In this document: positions 39,779-48,489 of the stretch, in pieces
Position numbering within the stretch: the stretch's first letter is position 1
Layout of the letters: each line of letters starts with the position of its first letter
DNA from: an uncultured Psychromonas sp.
GTDB lineage: Bacteria; Pseudomonadota; Gammaproteobacteria; Enterobacterales; Psychromonadaceae
Assembly (NCBI RefSeq): GCF_947489755.1
Contig: NZ_CANLFB010000004.1
Location: forward strand, 62,001-126,000
Length of the DNA: 64,000 nt
Direction: 5' to 3'
Made by a program: the position numbers and the translations under genes
The notes under the pieces: model-generated
Told to the model about the DNA's origin: nothing
Database searches by the model: none
Seen by the model: only the letters and a program-made list of their open reading frames with translations

Positions 39779-42163
39779 CTAGTTGCCGTTGCACTCTGTA
39801 ATCACCTCTTCCCATTGACATGGTTTAGTAAAGTAAAACCCTTGTACAATTGCATCTGGTAGTTTTTGGACATGTTTAAGATCAGATTCAGTTTCAATAC
39901 CTTCGATAATGACTTCAAGCTCATAAATTTTTGCAAGTTCATAAATAATATCTAACGTTGGTTTTTTACCAGTAGCAGTATCACTCAGACTTTGTACAAA
40001 AGAACGATCTATTTTGAGTGTATCTAAAGGATAATTAACTAACTGATTAAATGAGGTATAACCAGTGCCAAAATCATCTATCGCAATACGAACCCCTAAC
40101 GATTTTAGTTGTTTAAGGCATGAAATAGCTTGATGATCGTCAGGCATTAAACAGGTTTCGGTTATTTCGAGTTCTATCTGTTTAACATTTATCTCGTAGT
40201 GTTTAATAAGGGCTTTTAAGCGAATATAAAAATCATCATTTCTTAACGATTTAGATGAAACATTGATTGCAAAAAAACCTTTAAATCCGGTTTTATTAAT
40301 AAGCTCATTTAGTTTAATGAATGCATTTTCAGCCACCCATAAGTCGATCATTAGAATCAAATCTGTTTTTTCAGCAATAGGGATAAATGTGTCTGGTCCA
40401 ATATCGATGTCTGTTAAGGCCGTACATCTTAATAAAACTTCATAGCCCTTTAATTTCATGCTATCAGCTATATAAGCAGGCATAAACACCAATACAAATT
40501 GGTTGTTATTGAGTGAATCAATTAATTGATTCTCAATTTTCAACTCATTGTTTATTTTGTCTTCTATGTCAGAAGTAAATAATTTGTAATTATTTTTCCC
40601 TAATTTTTTGGCTAAATACATTGCGCTATCAGCTTGATTTAATAATATTTCTCCATTTTTTATTTTGTCTATAGTATAAGCAACCCCAACACTTGCGTGA
40701 ATATTAAACTTATTAACGCCTATATCGAAGCTATCATGGAAAAGAGCACACACTCTTTTACCCAGATTTTCTATCGCCATTATGGAAGGTAACTCATTAA
40801 TTAAAATGACAAACTCATCACCTCCCAATCTTGCAATACTTTTGATATTTTGACTCTTAATCGCGCAGTCATTGTCATCAGTTAACATCGTTTTTAACCG
40901 CTGACTAAAAGTTGCGAGTAAAAGGTCACCTATCTCATGCCCATAGGTATCATTAACATATTTAAAATTATCTAAATCTATAAAAAATAAGGCGATATAG
41001 TTTTTATTATTATTTTTATTGTTAAAATAAAATGCATCAGATAAAGACTCATTAAAACTTCTTCTATTTGAAAGGCCTGTAAGTGGATCATTATTAGCAA
41101 GGTTATTTATTTTCTTAATGAGTGATATATAACTTTCATTCAGTTCAGAAACTTCATCATCAGTATTTAACGGTTTTAACTCAATAGTTGAGGAAGCTTC
41201 AACCTCTTTTATACTTTGAGCGAGTTTGGTGACGGGAAATATAATTTGGTTATCAATCAGCTTAACCACAATAAGATAACTTATTCCCATCAGTATAAAA
41301 CTTAAAAACAACAGCTTAATAAGCACAAGATTTAAATTATCTGTAAAGTATTCTTGCCCTAATGTAATCGTCATTTTAAATAATTCAGTTTCAATCGTTG
41401 CTTGATAGTTACCACTATTAATTAGATTGAACGAGGAAAACTTAATTGATAATTTATCAACTATCGTATTTTGATAAATAATAATATCTGATTTAATACT
41501 ACTGTTATGTTCCTTTATAAGATCGTCAACAGCGCCTCGCATTAACCCTAAGCCAAGTTGAGCTTGCACTATATATAAGTCATCATCGGGGTCATAAAAC
41601 TGTTGAGATGTTAGATGATAAGGAGAGAAAACTTGGATTATATTAAATAGTTTATGCTCTGTATTATCGATAAAATAATAGTATTGCGATATTTTATTAT
41701 TAGATTTATTTTTAATATCATCCAATAATATTTTTGTTTGTGTTCTTAAAATGGGTTCAGCGAAAGGATCTTGAGTATTAATATGGACGATAAGCTGTTC
41801 ATTAGCATCATAAATATTAAAGTCATTAACAACATTTAACATTTTATTCGAGTGATGACGATTATTAACGAACTGTTTTAAAAACTGGCTAATATAAGGT
41901 GCAGTTAACTGTACTCCTCGCTCATTCTGCGTAAATATGAGCGACGCTTCTTTACTATCAATCTTGTGTTGAAGATAACTTTGCGTATATATGAGATTGT
42001 ATTCTGTTTTTGTTACTGCATTTTTAAGATACTCATTAAGCGAATGTACTTTATTTTCTATAATTTGTGTTTTATAAATACCATAATAAATACTAGTAAC
42101 GATGACAGAAACTAGCATTATAATAGGTAAAATAATGTATCTTATTTTTTTACCAAGCTTCAC
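39779..42163 (-). CDS. MbaA-like membrane GGDEF-EAL protein
   Basis: About 794 aa from GTG 42163. I chose this start because GAGGAG, lying inside the last codons of the upstream gene, is 10 nt before it. TM1 is about 8-30, a long periplasmic sensor about 31-278, TM2 about 279-301, then a HAMP-like linker. The GGDEF active site RLGGDEFVIL is intact; the EAL signature reads GYEVLLR (EVL), followed by intact IAIDDFGTGYTSF. Layout, size and the adjacent PotD-like gene match Vibrio cholerae MbaA, which sets c-di-GMP in response to norspermidine or spermidine through NspS. Confidence 0.85.
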   Translation of the reverse strand: MKLGKKIRYIILPIIMLVSVIVTSIYYGIYKTQIIENKVHSLNEYLKNAVTKTEYNLIYTQSYLQHKIDSKEASLIFTQNERGVQLTAPYISQFLKQFVNNRHHSNKMLNVVNDFNIYDANEQLIVHINTQDPFAEPILRTQTKILLDDIKNKSNNKISQYYYFIDNTEHKLFNIIQVFSPYHLTSQQFYDPDDDLYIVQAQLGLGLMRGAVDDLIKEHNSSIKSDIIIYQNTIVDKLSIKFSSFNLINSGNYQATIETELFKMTITLGQEYFTDNLNLVLIKLLFLSFILMGISYLIVVKLIDNQIIFPVTKLAQSIKEVEASSTIELKPLNTDDEVSELNESYISLIKKINNLANNDPLTGLSNRRSFNESLSDAFYFNNKNNNKNYIALFFIDLDNFKYVNDTYGHEIGDLLLATFSQRLKTMLTDDNDCAIKSQNIKSIARLGGDEFVILINELPSIMAIENLGKRVCALFHDSFDIGVNKFNIHASVGVAYTIDKIKNGEILLNQADSAMYLAKKLGKNNYKLFTSDIEDKINNELKIENQLIDSLNNNQFVLVFMPAYIADSMKLKGYEVLLRCTALTDIDIGPDTFIPIAEKTDLILMIDLWVAENAFIKLNELINKTGFKGFFAINVSSKSLRNDDFYIRLKALIKHYEINVKQIELEITETCLMPDDHQAISCLKQLKSLGVRIAIDDFGTGYTSFNQLVNYPLDTLKIDRSFVQSLSDTATGKKPTLDIIYELAKIYELEVIIEGIETESDLKHVQKLPDAIVQGFYFTKPCQWEEVITECNGN

Positions 42164-42170
42164 AGCACCA

Positions 42171-43202
42171 CTACTCCTCAACCCTTAGTATCGATACCAT
42201 TCGATTACGAATGACTCGATTTTCATTTGACATAGGTTGATAGCGATAACTTCTATTTAGAATATCTACACCAGGTGATATTTCGCTATCCTTTTTATAA
42301 TCATCATCTGCAAGTAATTGTGCTGCTTCATTGGTCGTTGAAAACCACATTTCAGAGGCATTCGCATAAGCAATATTAGGTTCATTTATAAATGAAAGAA
42401 ATGCTTTAGTTGCCTCTTTTACGACGTTGCCAGAAGGCGTTGTAAAACAATCAACAAAAAGTAATGAGCCTTCTTTAGGGACAACATATTCCCAATCATT
42501 TTGACCAGTAGCTTCTTTAAGGTTAAATATATCGCCCGAGTAAATGACTGCAAGTGTTAACTTAGATGCACTTTCATATTCATCAACATAAACGAGTGGA
42601 TAGCCGTATCTAAGAAGGTATTGCGATTGATTTTTTAGTAAAGAATAAGCGGATACTAATTCAGATTTATTATTTGAAAAAGGATCAGCACCTTGAGAAA
42701 GTAATGCAATCGCAATAGTATCGACATCATCTTTGAGCATCATGGTCGTACCAATATGCTCTTTAGATGGCGTTAGAATTTGTTTCCATGAATTAATTTC
42801 TTCCTTAGAAATAGAAGATCGATGTGCGATGCCCATTGTACCTGTAGAATAAGGAACCCCATATTGGTTACATGCTTCAATCGATTGTATGCTGTTATTC
42901 TCGATATTATCTATCTTTAAAGAAGATAACGAAGCTAATACCCCTTCTTTACCGTATGTAACTGTCGTCGCATTATCGACAAGAACAAGATCGTATCTGG
43001 CTCCCTGTCCATTCACGAGTAAAGAGTTTCGTTCAACTTCATTATCAAAAAAATACTGTTTTACAGTATGCCCTGTTTTTTTAGTAAATTGATCGATAAT
43101 ACTGTCTGAAATAAAATGTTCCCACACAAAAATTTTAACTTCTTCTGCATGAAGTGGTGTCGAGAAGGTTAATACAAGCAGGGTTTTTAATAAATTTTTC
43201 AT
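42171..43202 (-). CDS. NspS/PotD-like periplasmic polyamine-binding protein
   Basis: About 343 aa from ATG 43202, which gives a clean signal peptide (MKNLLKTLLVLTFSTPLHA); the upstream ATG would add 11 unrelated residues. The mature protein is a PotD/PotF-type solute-binding protein: VKIFVWEHFISDSIIDQF, YDLVLVDNATT, GVPYSTGTMGIAHR, and a VFVDCFTTPSGN-like hinge. No ABC permease genes are near. It is followed 7 nt later by a membrane GGDEF-EAL gene, so it is probably a sensor (NspS role), not a transporter subunit. Confidence 0.85.
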   Translation of the reverse strand: MKNLLKTLLVLTFSTPLHAEEVKIFVWEHFISDSIIDQFTKKTGHTVKQYFFDNEVERNSLLVNGQGARYDLVLVDNATTVTYGKEGVLASLSSLKIDNIENNSIQSIEACNQYGVPYSTGTMGIAHRSSISKEEINSWKQILTPSKEHIGTTMMLKDDVDTIAIALLSQGADPFSNNKSELVSAYSLLKNQSQYLLRYGYPLVYVDEYESASKLTLAVIYSGDIFNLKEATGQNDWEYVVPKEGSLLFVDCFTTPSGNVVKEATKAFLSFINEPNIAYANASEMWFSTTNEAAQLLADDDYKKDSEISPGVDILNRSYRYQPMSNENRVIRNRMVSILRVEE

Positions 43203-43519
43203 ATAATACTCACAAGTCGACAAAAAAACTAACACCTATGAGTTAATTTTAGCATGAAAAATAATTTATATATTTATAAATAGAAGAACCTGTTTCTTTC
43301 CTTACCCAACGTAGTAAATATTGCTAATAGCAAATTGAATAATGTTATCGGAGTCTAAATGTTATTTTTTCATGCTCAAGTATTGAAAGCTATAGAGCGC
43401 GATAGTTACTTCTTTCTCTACTTGAGCAGGTCAATTAAAAGGATATTTGATAGTGAAATATGAGTGATTTGTTACAGAAAAAATGAAAAGGTATCAAAAA
43501 ATTTTACTCATAATAATCA
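43203..43519. other. Intergenic region between the NspS-like and LysR genes
   Basis: No gene and no distinct motif seen. It must contain the promoter for the polyamine-sensing pair and the 3' end of the LysR transcript. Confidence 0.45.
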
Positions 43520-44434
43520 CTATGGTGCTACTGGGATATGATATAACTGGATGACTTCGTGAATACTGTCCAGCACTATCTGAGTTTGCTCATCGATTGT
43601 CACTGTGGATGGCAAGCAAACACACAACTCTTCCTCTAGTTGCTTGTCCGTCAAAGGCGTGAAGACTAAGTCTCCATCTTGCACTTGTTTTTCAATGTCG
43701 TACCACGTCATAAAACTCACGCCAACACCATTTAGCACTAAATTTGCAAGTAAGTTAAAGGAGTTACTGGTCGCTGCAATATCGAAGCTGCTTTTTTGTC
43801 TTACAATTTCTGAATATAAACGCGTATGCACCGATAGGTTTACGTCCGGAAAGCAAAGCGGCCACTTTAAGCAGTCATAGAGATCTATCGACTGTTTACC
43901 TTCCTCTAATAATCCAGGAAGGTGAACCAAACCAATTTTACTCATATATTGCCCCGCAAAATGAATCTTTTCATTTCTCGCGACGTTAAATGCAATAATG
44001 AAATCTAACTCGTTTTTTAACAGCAAGTCGGTCAGCGTTTGAGTATCGCCAATTTTAAAGTGGATACGGACTTGGCCTAAATCAGACAATACTTTCTTAT
44101 AAAACCGAGGCAAAAAACTATGGCTTAAACATCCGACCGCACCAATACGCAGCTGCAATATTTTGGGTTTCTGACCTTCCTCTATACTCCTACGAAAACG
44201 GTTCTCTTCTGCAATCCATTTCTGGGCTTGTTTATAGAGTGCTTGTCCTTGTTCCGTCAGTTCGATACCTTTAGGAAGCCGAAGTAGTAATTTCCTGCCG
44301 AAATCTTCCTCAAGAATTTTCACTTGTCGGCTTAGAGCAGATGCCGCAATATGCAACTTTTCCGCCGCTTTACGCACCGACTTTTCATGTGCAATAACAA
44401 CAAATGATCTAATTTCTTTCGTTAAAGCTGACAT
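43520..44434 (-). CDS. LysR-family transcriptional regulator
   Basis: 304 aa. N-terminal winged helix (residues 1-65: FVVIAHEKSVRKAAEKLHIAAS, LSRQVKILEEDFGRKLLLR), linker helix to about 90, then the effector-binding domain. Divergent from the deaminase/ABC cluster, with a perfect T-N11-A dyad in the shared gap, so it very likely controls that cluster in response to its substrate. GCGAGAA ribosome site. Confidence 0.92.
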   Translation of the reverse strand: MSALTKEIRSFVVIAHEKSVRKAAEKLHIAASALSRQVKILEEDFGRKLLLRLPKGIELTEQGQALYKQAQKWIAEENRFRRSIEEGQKPKILQLRIGAVGCLSHSFLPRFYKKVLSDLGQVRIHFKIGDTQTLTDLLLKNELDFIIAFNVARNEKIHFAGQYMSKIGLVHLPGLLEEGKQSIDLYDCLKWPLCFPDVNLSVHTRLYSEIVRQKSSFDIAATSNSFNLLANLVLNGVGVSFMTWYDIEKQVQDGDLVFTPLTDKQLEEELCVCLPSTVTIDEQTQIVLDSIHEVIQLYHIPVAP

Positions 44435-44467
44435 AGATTCTCGCTAATAAAAAACACTGTTCTAAAT

Positions 44468-44488
44468 TTTAGCACGCGGGGTGCTAAA
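44468..44488. promoter_or_regulatory. LysR recognition dyad
   Basis: TTTAGCAC-N5-GTGCTAAA, a perfect inverted repeat containing the T-N11-A pattern of LysR sites. It lies 34 nt from the LysR start and 90 nt from the deaminase start. Confidence 0.75.
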
Positions 44489-44577
44489 CGTTCTAGTTTC
44501 TAAAGCAAAATTACTCTCTTATAGTAGAACCAGATGAAAAATAAATTAATTAACTAAATCCACAAAAGAGAATATTT

Positions 44578-45048
44578 ATGAACAATGATATTATTAATTT
44601 GAAGCTTTCTATCAAGCTAGCTAAAGAAAGCGTAGACAGCGGCAACCACCCTTTTGGTGCAGTTTTAATTGGTCCAAAAGGAGAAACTCTCCTAACGTCA
44701 GGCAATACCTTCCAAGAAGATAAAGGTGTTGGCCATGCAGAAGCAAATGTAGCACGTGCTGCTTCACGTCAATATACTCCAGAATTTCTTGAAGAATGTA
44801 CTTTAGTCACTTCTGTAGAGCCTTGCTGCATGTGCGCAGGTACTATTTATTGGGCGGGTATCGGCCATGTAGTTTTTGGTTTAACTGAAAAAAGATTAGC
44901 CGTAATGACGGGAGATAACCCAGAAAATCTAACACTTGATCTTGCTTGTCGCGATGTATTCGAAGCTGGGCAACGAAAAGTGAAAGTACGCGGCCCATAC
45001 GCTGAACTAGAAGATGAAATCGCAGCTGACCATATCGGTTTTTGGTAA
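44578..45048 (+). CDS. CMP/dCMP-type nucleobase deaminase (guanine/cytosine deaminase-like)
   Basis: 156 aa zinc hydrolase. Motif HAEANVARAA (zinc His and catalytic Glu) and PCCMCAGTIYWAGI (two zinc Cys). The N-terminal NHPFGAVLIG is typical of guanine-deaminase-like proteins. Removes an amino group from a purine or pyrimidine base. First gene of the LysR-controlled cluster and followed by an ABC uptake system, so it probably processes the imported compound. AAGAGAA ribosome site. Intact, unlike its neighbours. Confidence 0.9.
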   Translation: MNNDIINLKLSIKLAKESVDSGNHPFGAVLIGPKGETLLTSGNTFQEDKGVGHAEANVARAASRQYTPEFLEECTLVTSVEPCCMCAGTIYWAGIGHVVFGLTEKRLAVMTGDNPENLTLDLACRDVFEAGQRKVKVRGPYAELEDEIAADHIGFW

Positions 45049-45139
45049 TCAACACCGAGTAAGTCCAAGGGATACGCTACCGTCATAACGGTAGCAATGA
45101 ATATTTCTAATTTTGTTAATATTAATAAGGATATGATTT

Positions 45140-46123
45140 ATGAACAAATGATTTAAATACACAGTTATCGCAAGTATGATGACAAGCTCTCTAGCAATGG
45201 CATCTGATAAAGTGACTTTTCAGCTAGACTGGTTGCCAGGCGCAGATAGCTCTCCTGTTTATGTTGGCATTAAAGAAGGCTTTTTTGAAGCAGAAGACCT
45301 AGAAGTTTCCATTTCAAGTGGTCGAGGTTCAACAGATGCAATCACTAAACTTGCGACTGGAATCTCTGATGTTGGTAATGCAGATATTGGCGCACTGATG
45401 GCTGCAAGAGCGCAAGAGAATGTGCCAGTTGTTGCAGTACTTCCCTATTTTACTCAAGCCCCTCATACCTTCTTTACTTTAAAAGGTTCATGTATCACTA
45501 GCATCAAAGACTTAAAGGGCAAAAAAGTCGCGACTTCACCTTTTTCTTCGTCTAATGGATTCTTACCTTTAGTCCTAAAAGGACATGATTTAACAGAAGA
45601 CGATATCAAATTAGTCAAAACTGATCCGGGCACATTAGGTCCAATGATGATTACTGGTAGAACAGATACAGTGATTGGTTGGACGACGAATTCAGAACTA
45701 TTTAAAGAGCAAGCTGCCAGTGCCGGTAAAGAAATTGTGAGTATGCCTTGGTCAAACGAAGGTTTATCACTTTACAGTTATTCACTACTCGCATCTGAAG
45801 ACTTCCTAAAAGAGCGCCCTGACGTTGCAAAACGTTTTGTGAAAGCATTCAAAAAATCTATCGAATTCACTTATGCGAATCCAGAAAAAGCAGGAGCAGA
45901 CATAAACGCTATTGTGCCTGAAGTGAGTGCTGAATCTGTTAGCGCTCAAGTAAAAAGTGTGACTAACTTAGTATACAACGACATCACTGAGCACGATGGT
46001 TTTGGTGTCTTTACAGCAGAAAGAATTGCGCAAACTTGGAAATACGTTGCTTTAGCAAATGGACTAGATAACGAAACGCTAGACCCAATAACAACAGTTA
46101 GTTTCGAATATTTACCGGAGTAA
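45140..46123 (+). pseudogene. ABC substrate-binding protein (NMT1/ThiY-SsuA type), nonsense codon at position 4
   Basis: A perfect ribosome site (AAGGA, 45127-45131) precedes ATG 45140, which reads Met-Asn-Lys-TGA. The same frame continues FKYTVIASMMTSSLAMASDKVTF, a normal signal peptide and mature start, then a full ~310-aa NMT1-like binding protein (FQLDWLPGADSSPVYVGIKEG). One substitution (TGG or CGA to TGA) therefore stops translation. The next ATG (45176) gives only a stub of the signal peptide and no ribosome site. Export, and probably function, is lost unless the stop is read through. Substrate likely a pyrimidine or purine-like base. Confidence 0.82.
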
Positions 46124-46127
46124 AATA

Positions 46128-46916
46128 ATGAAATCAAACAACTCGAAAGCTTATGTGAGCATGAAATCTGTAGGGCATCGTTATGACCCATCACCAGATG
46201 CTCCGATGGCTGTGCAAAACATTGATTTAGATATACATCGTCATGAATTTGTTGCAGTTGTAGGGCCATCGGGTTGTGGTAAATCTACATTACTTCGTAT
46301 GGTTTCAGGCCTACTGATTCCATCTCACGGGGTGGTTTCAGTTTTTAACCTTCCTGTGACGGAGCCACGTGATGATGTTGGCATCGTTTTTCAAAAAGCC
46401 AACCTGCTACCTTGGCTAACAGTAAAGCAAAATATTTTGTTTCCTTTAAAACATAAATATGGAAGTTACTCGAAGAAAGATGAACAGCGAGCTGACGAAT
46501 TACTTCAGATGGTTGGTCTTGAGCAATTTGCGGATAAAATGCCTGATCAACTATCTGGAGGAATGCAGCAACGCTTAGGGATAGCGCGTGCACTATTGCT
46601 AAACCCAGATATCTTATTAATGGATGAGCCTTTTTCAGCATTAGATGCATTAACACGAGAGCAAATGGGCTTTGAGCTTTTGAAAATATGGGAAGCTGCA
46701 CCAAAAACAGTTCTGTTTATTACGCATTCAATTAGTGAAGCAGTCTTGTTATCCGACCGTATTTTGGTGATGAGTGAACGTCCAGGGACTGTGTTGGACT
46801 TAATCGAAGTAGATATTCCTAGGCCAAGAACCAGTGACACAATTAACGAACCTCGCTTTACACAATTAACGAACCTAATTAGAGGCCATATTTATGAACC
46901 CCAAGCACAAGCCTAA
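46128..46916 (+). CDS. ABC transporter ATP-binding protein (SsuB/TauB/ThiZ type)
   Basis: 262 aa. Walker A GPSGCGKSTLLR, Q loop VFQKANLLPW, signature LSGGMQQRLGIARAL, Walker B ILLMDEPFSALD, H loop ITHSI. Energises the nucleobase-like uptake system. It starts 5 nt after the binding-protein stop (GGAGT ribosome site) and overlaps the permease start by 23 nt. It is the only intact component of the transporter. Confidence 0.93.
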   Translation: MKSNNSKAYVSMKSVGHRYDPSPDAPMAVQNIDLDIHRHEFVAVVGPSGCGKSTLLRMVSGLLIPSHGVVSVFNLPVTEPRDDVGIVFQKANLLPWLTVKQNILFPLKHKYGSYSKKDEQRADELLQMVGLEQFADKMPDQLSGGMQQRLGIARALLLNPDILLMDEPFSALDALTREQMGFELLKIWEAAPKTVLFITHSISEAVLLSDRILVMSERPGTVLDLIEVDIPRPRTSDTINEPRFTQLTNLIRGHIYEPQAQA

Positions 46917-47684
46917 ATCGTGGCTAAAACAACAATGCTATCGCTTTGCATCGGTTATTTTCTTTATCTGTTTTATCGCAATTTGGGAGTTAATTTGTCA
47001 ATTAGCTGAAGTACCAAACTATATTTTACCTTCTCCTTCTTCGATTGTTTCAGCATTTTTTAACGTCGAGTTTTCTCGTTGGATGACGCACCTTGGTGCA
47101 ACATTAAGAGTGGCACTAATAGGGTTTGCACTGTCTATTTTGATCGCAATTCCTTTAGCTATTTGTATGGTGCGCTCTGAGCTATTGAGTAGAACGTTAT
47201 ACCCAGTATTGGTTGTGATTCAATCAACGCCAGTGGGCGCCGTTGATCATTGTTATATTGGGAACAGATGACCCTTCTCGAATTCTCATCACGTGTTTAA
47301 TTACCTTCTTTCCTATTGTCGTCTCTGCAACAACAAGCATGTCGGAAACACCGGAAGAAATGATAGAATTAAGCAAGTCATTACGTGCTCCACAATATCG
47401 AGAAACTTGGCAAATACGCATTCCCTATGCGATTCCACATATTTTTACTGGTCTTCGAGTATCGATTACGTTGGCAATTATAGGGGGCGGTTGTCGCAGA
47501 GTTTGTTGCAGCTGAAGAAGGACTTGGTTACTTTATTCAATTCTCAACGTCTTTCTTTAAAATACCGCAAGCTTTCGCAGGGTTATTTTTCTTAGCAGGT
47601 ATTAGCTTATTATTATTTAAGTCTATTCACTGGATTCAAGCCTGGTTATTCCCTTGGAGCCTACCTAAAAAGAACAAATATTAA
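46894..47684 (+). pseudogene. ABC transporter permease, disrupted by two frameshifts
   Basis: Three overlapping frames together encode one BPD-type permease. Frame 1 runs from ATG 46894 to VLVVIQSTPVGA. Frame 2 covers PLIIVILGTDDPSRIL through the EAA-like loop (SLRAPQYRETWQIRIPYA) to LAII. Frame 3 runs from GAVVAEFVAAEEGLGY to PKKNKY, stop 47684. The first shift is near 47234-47245 (GGG run). The second is exactly explained by one extra G in the GGGGG at 47483-47487. Without both corrections only a 125-aa fragment is made, so the transporter is dead or the assembly has errors. Confidence 0.85.
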
Positions 47685-48489
47685 GAGCGATATATTCAGC
47701 TCAACGTATAAGATAAAAGAATAATGTGCTCTACAGGCTATAAGCCATATAGTCTGTAGACCATTAATTTATCAGATGAAGTTGTCAATAATGATAATAA
47801 TTATACCACTACATTGAGCTGAACTAAGCTGAGCTGAGCTGTTTTAACCTTACCATCAAATTTCATACACCAATCAAAACCTGAAAATAAAGTAGCAGCA
47901 AAAAAATAGACTCACGCAGCAAGCTTAACTCGACGTTATTTAGAAGAAAACCAAACCGCTGATTTAACTAATTACCCATTATATTTTAACTATATTGTAG
48001 CGCCGACCCTTGCTTTATATAATGCAGTACCTTGATATGGTTACCCTTTATACTTTTACAGAGCTAATGTATTTTTTAGTGAGCTAGTTACATTGAGTGA
48101 TGTTAAGTACTTAGTATTAAAGGTAGTACTGTTTTAAGCTTGTATAACCCCCGCTCATAAACCAATCGCACCAATAGTGCTTTAAAAGAAGAAAGTGTTC
48201 ATGTATTACTGAGCCAGAACGATATCCTACTAGCATTAAAATATTCTAGTAAACTAATTCGCTATATGTCCCTTTTCGCCTTAAGTCACCAAATAACTCA
48301 ACCATTACAATGGTGATATACATTAGTTTTTCCGTTTATTTAGGAACTTTTATTATTGTATTCATACAGAAGAAAACACGTAATAGGCTAGATATTTAAG
48401 CCCAATAAAACCGATAATCCTTAAATTAAAACGGTAATTATTAATGAAATAATTATCGTTTTAATCTTGTTAAGCACACTTTATAAAAC
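47685..48489. other. Non-coding region with an unidentified degenerate coding stretch
   Basis: No intact gene in 800 bp. An imperfect hairpin, CTACAGGCT/AGTCTGTAG (47731-47759), could end the ABC transcript. From about 47841 to 48135 one plus-strand frame reads like protein but has TAG (47907) and an in-frame TGA: LTRRYLEENQTADLTNYP, then IVAPTLALYNAVP-stop-YGYPLYFYRANVFF. A further coding-like piece (ALKEESVHVLLSQNDILL, then KLIRYMSLFALSH) lies at about 48175-48315. Probably a decayed gene; I cannot name it. Confidence 0.45.

Noticed and set aside
42164-42181. Upstream TTG start for the GGDEF-EAL gene
   Set aside because: It overlaps the last codons of the NspS-like gene and the GAGGAG ribosome site; GTG 42163 fits better.
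45149-45151. TGA as a selenocysteine codon in the ABC binding protein
   Set aside because: It lies at codon 4 in a signal peptide, with no SECIS-like hairpin seen and no reason for Sec there. A nonsense mutation is simpler.
46345-46840. Antisense frames inside the ABC ATPase gene
   Set aside because: The sense frame carries all ATPase motifs; the antisense frames have none.
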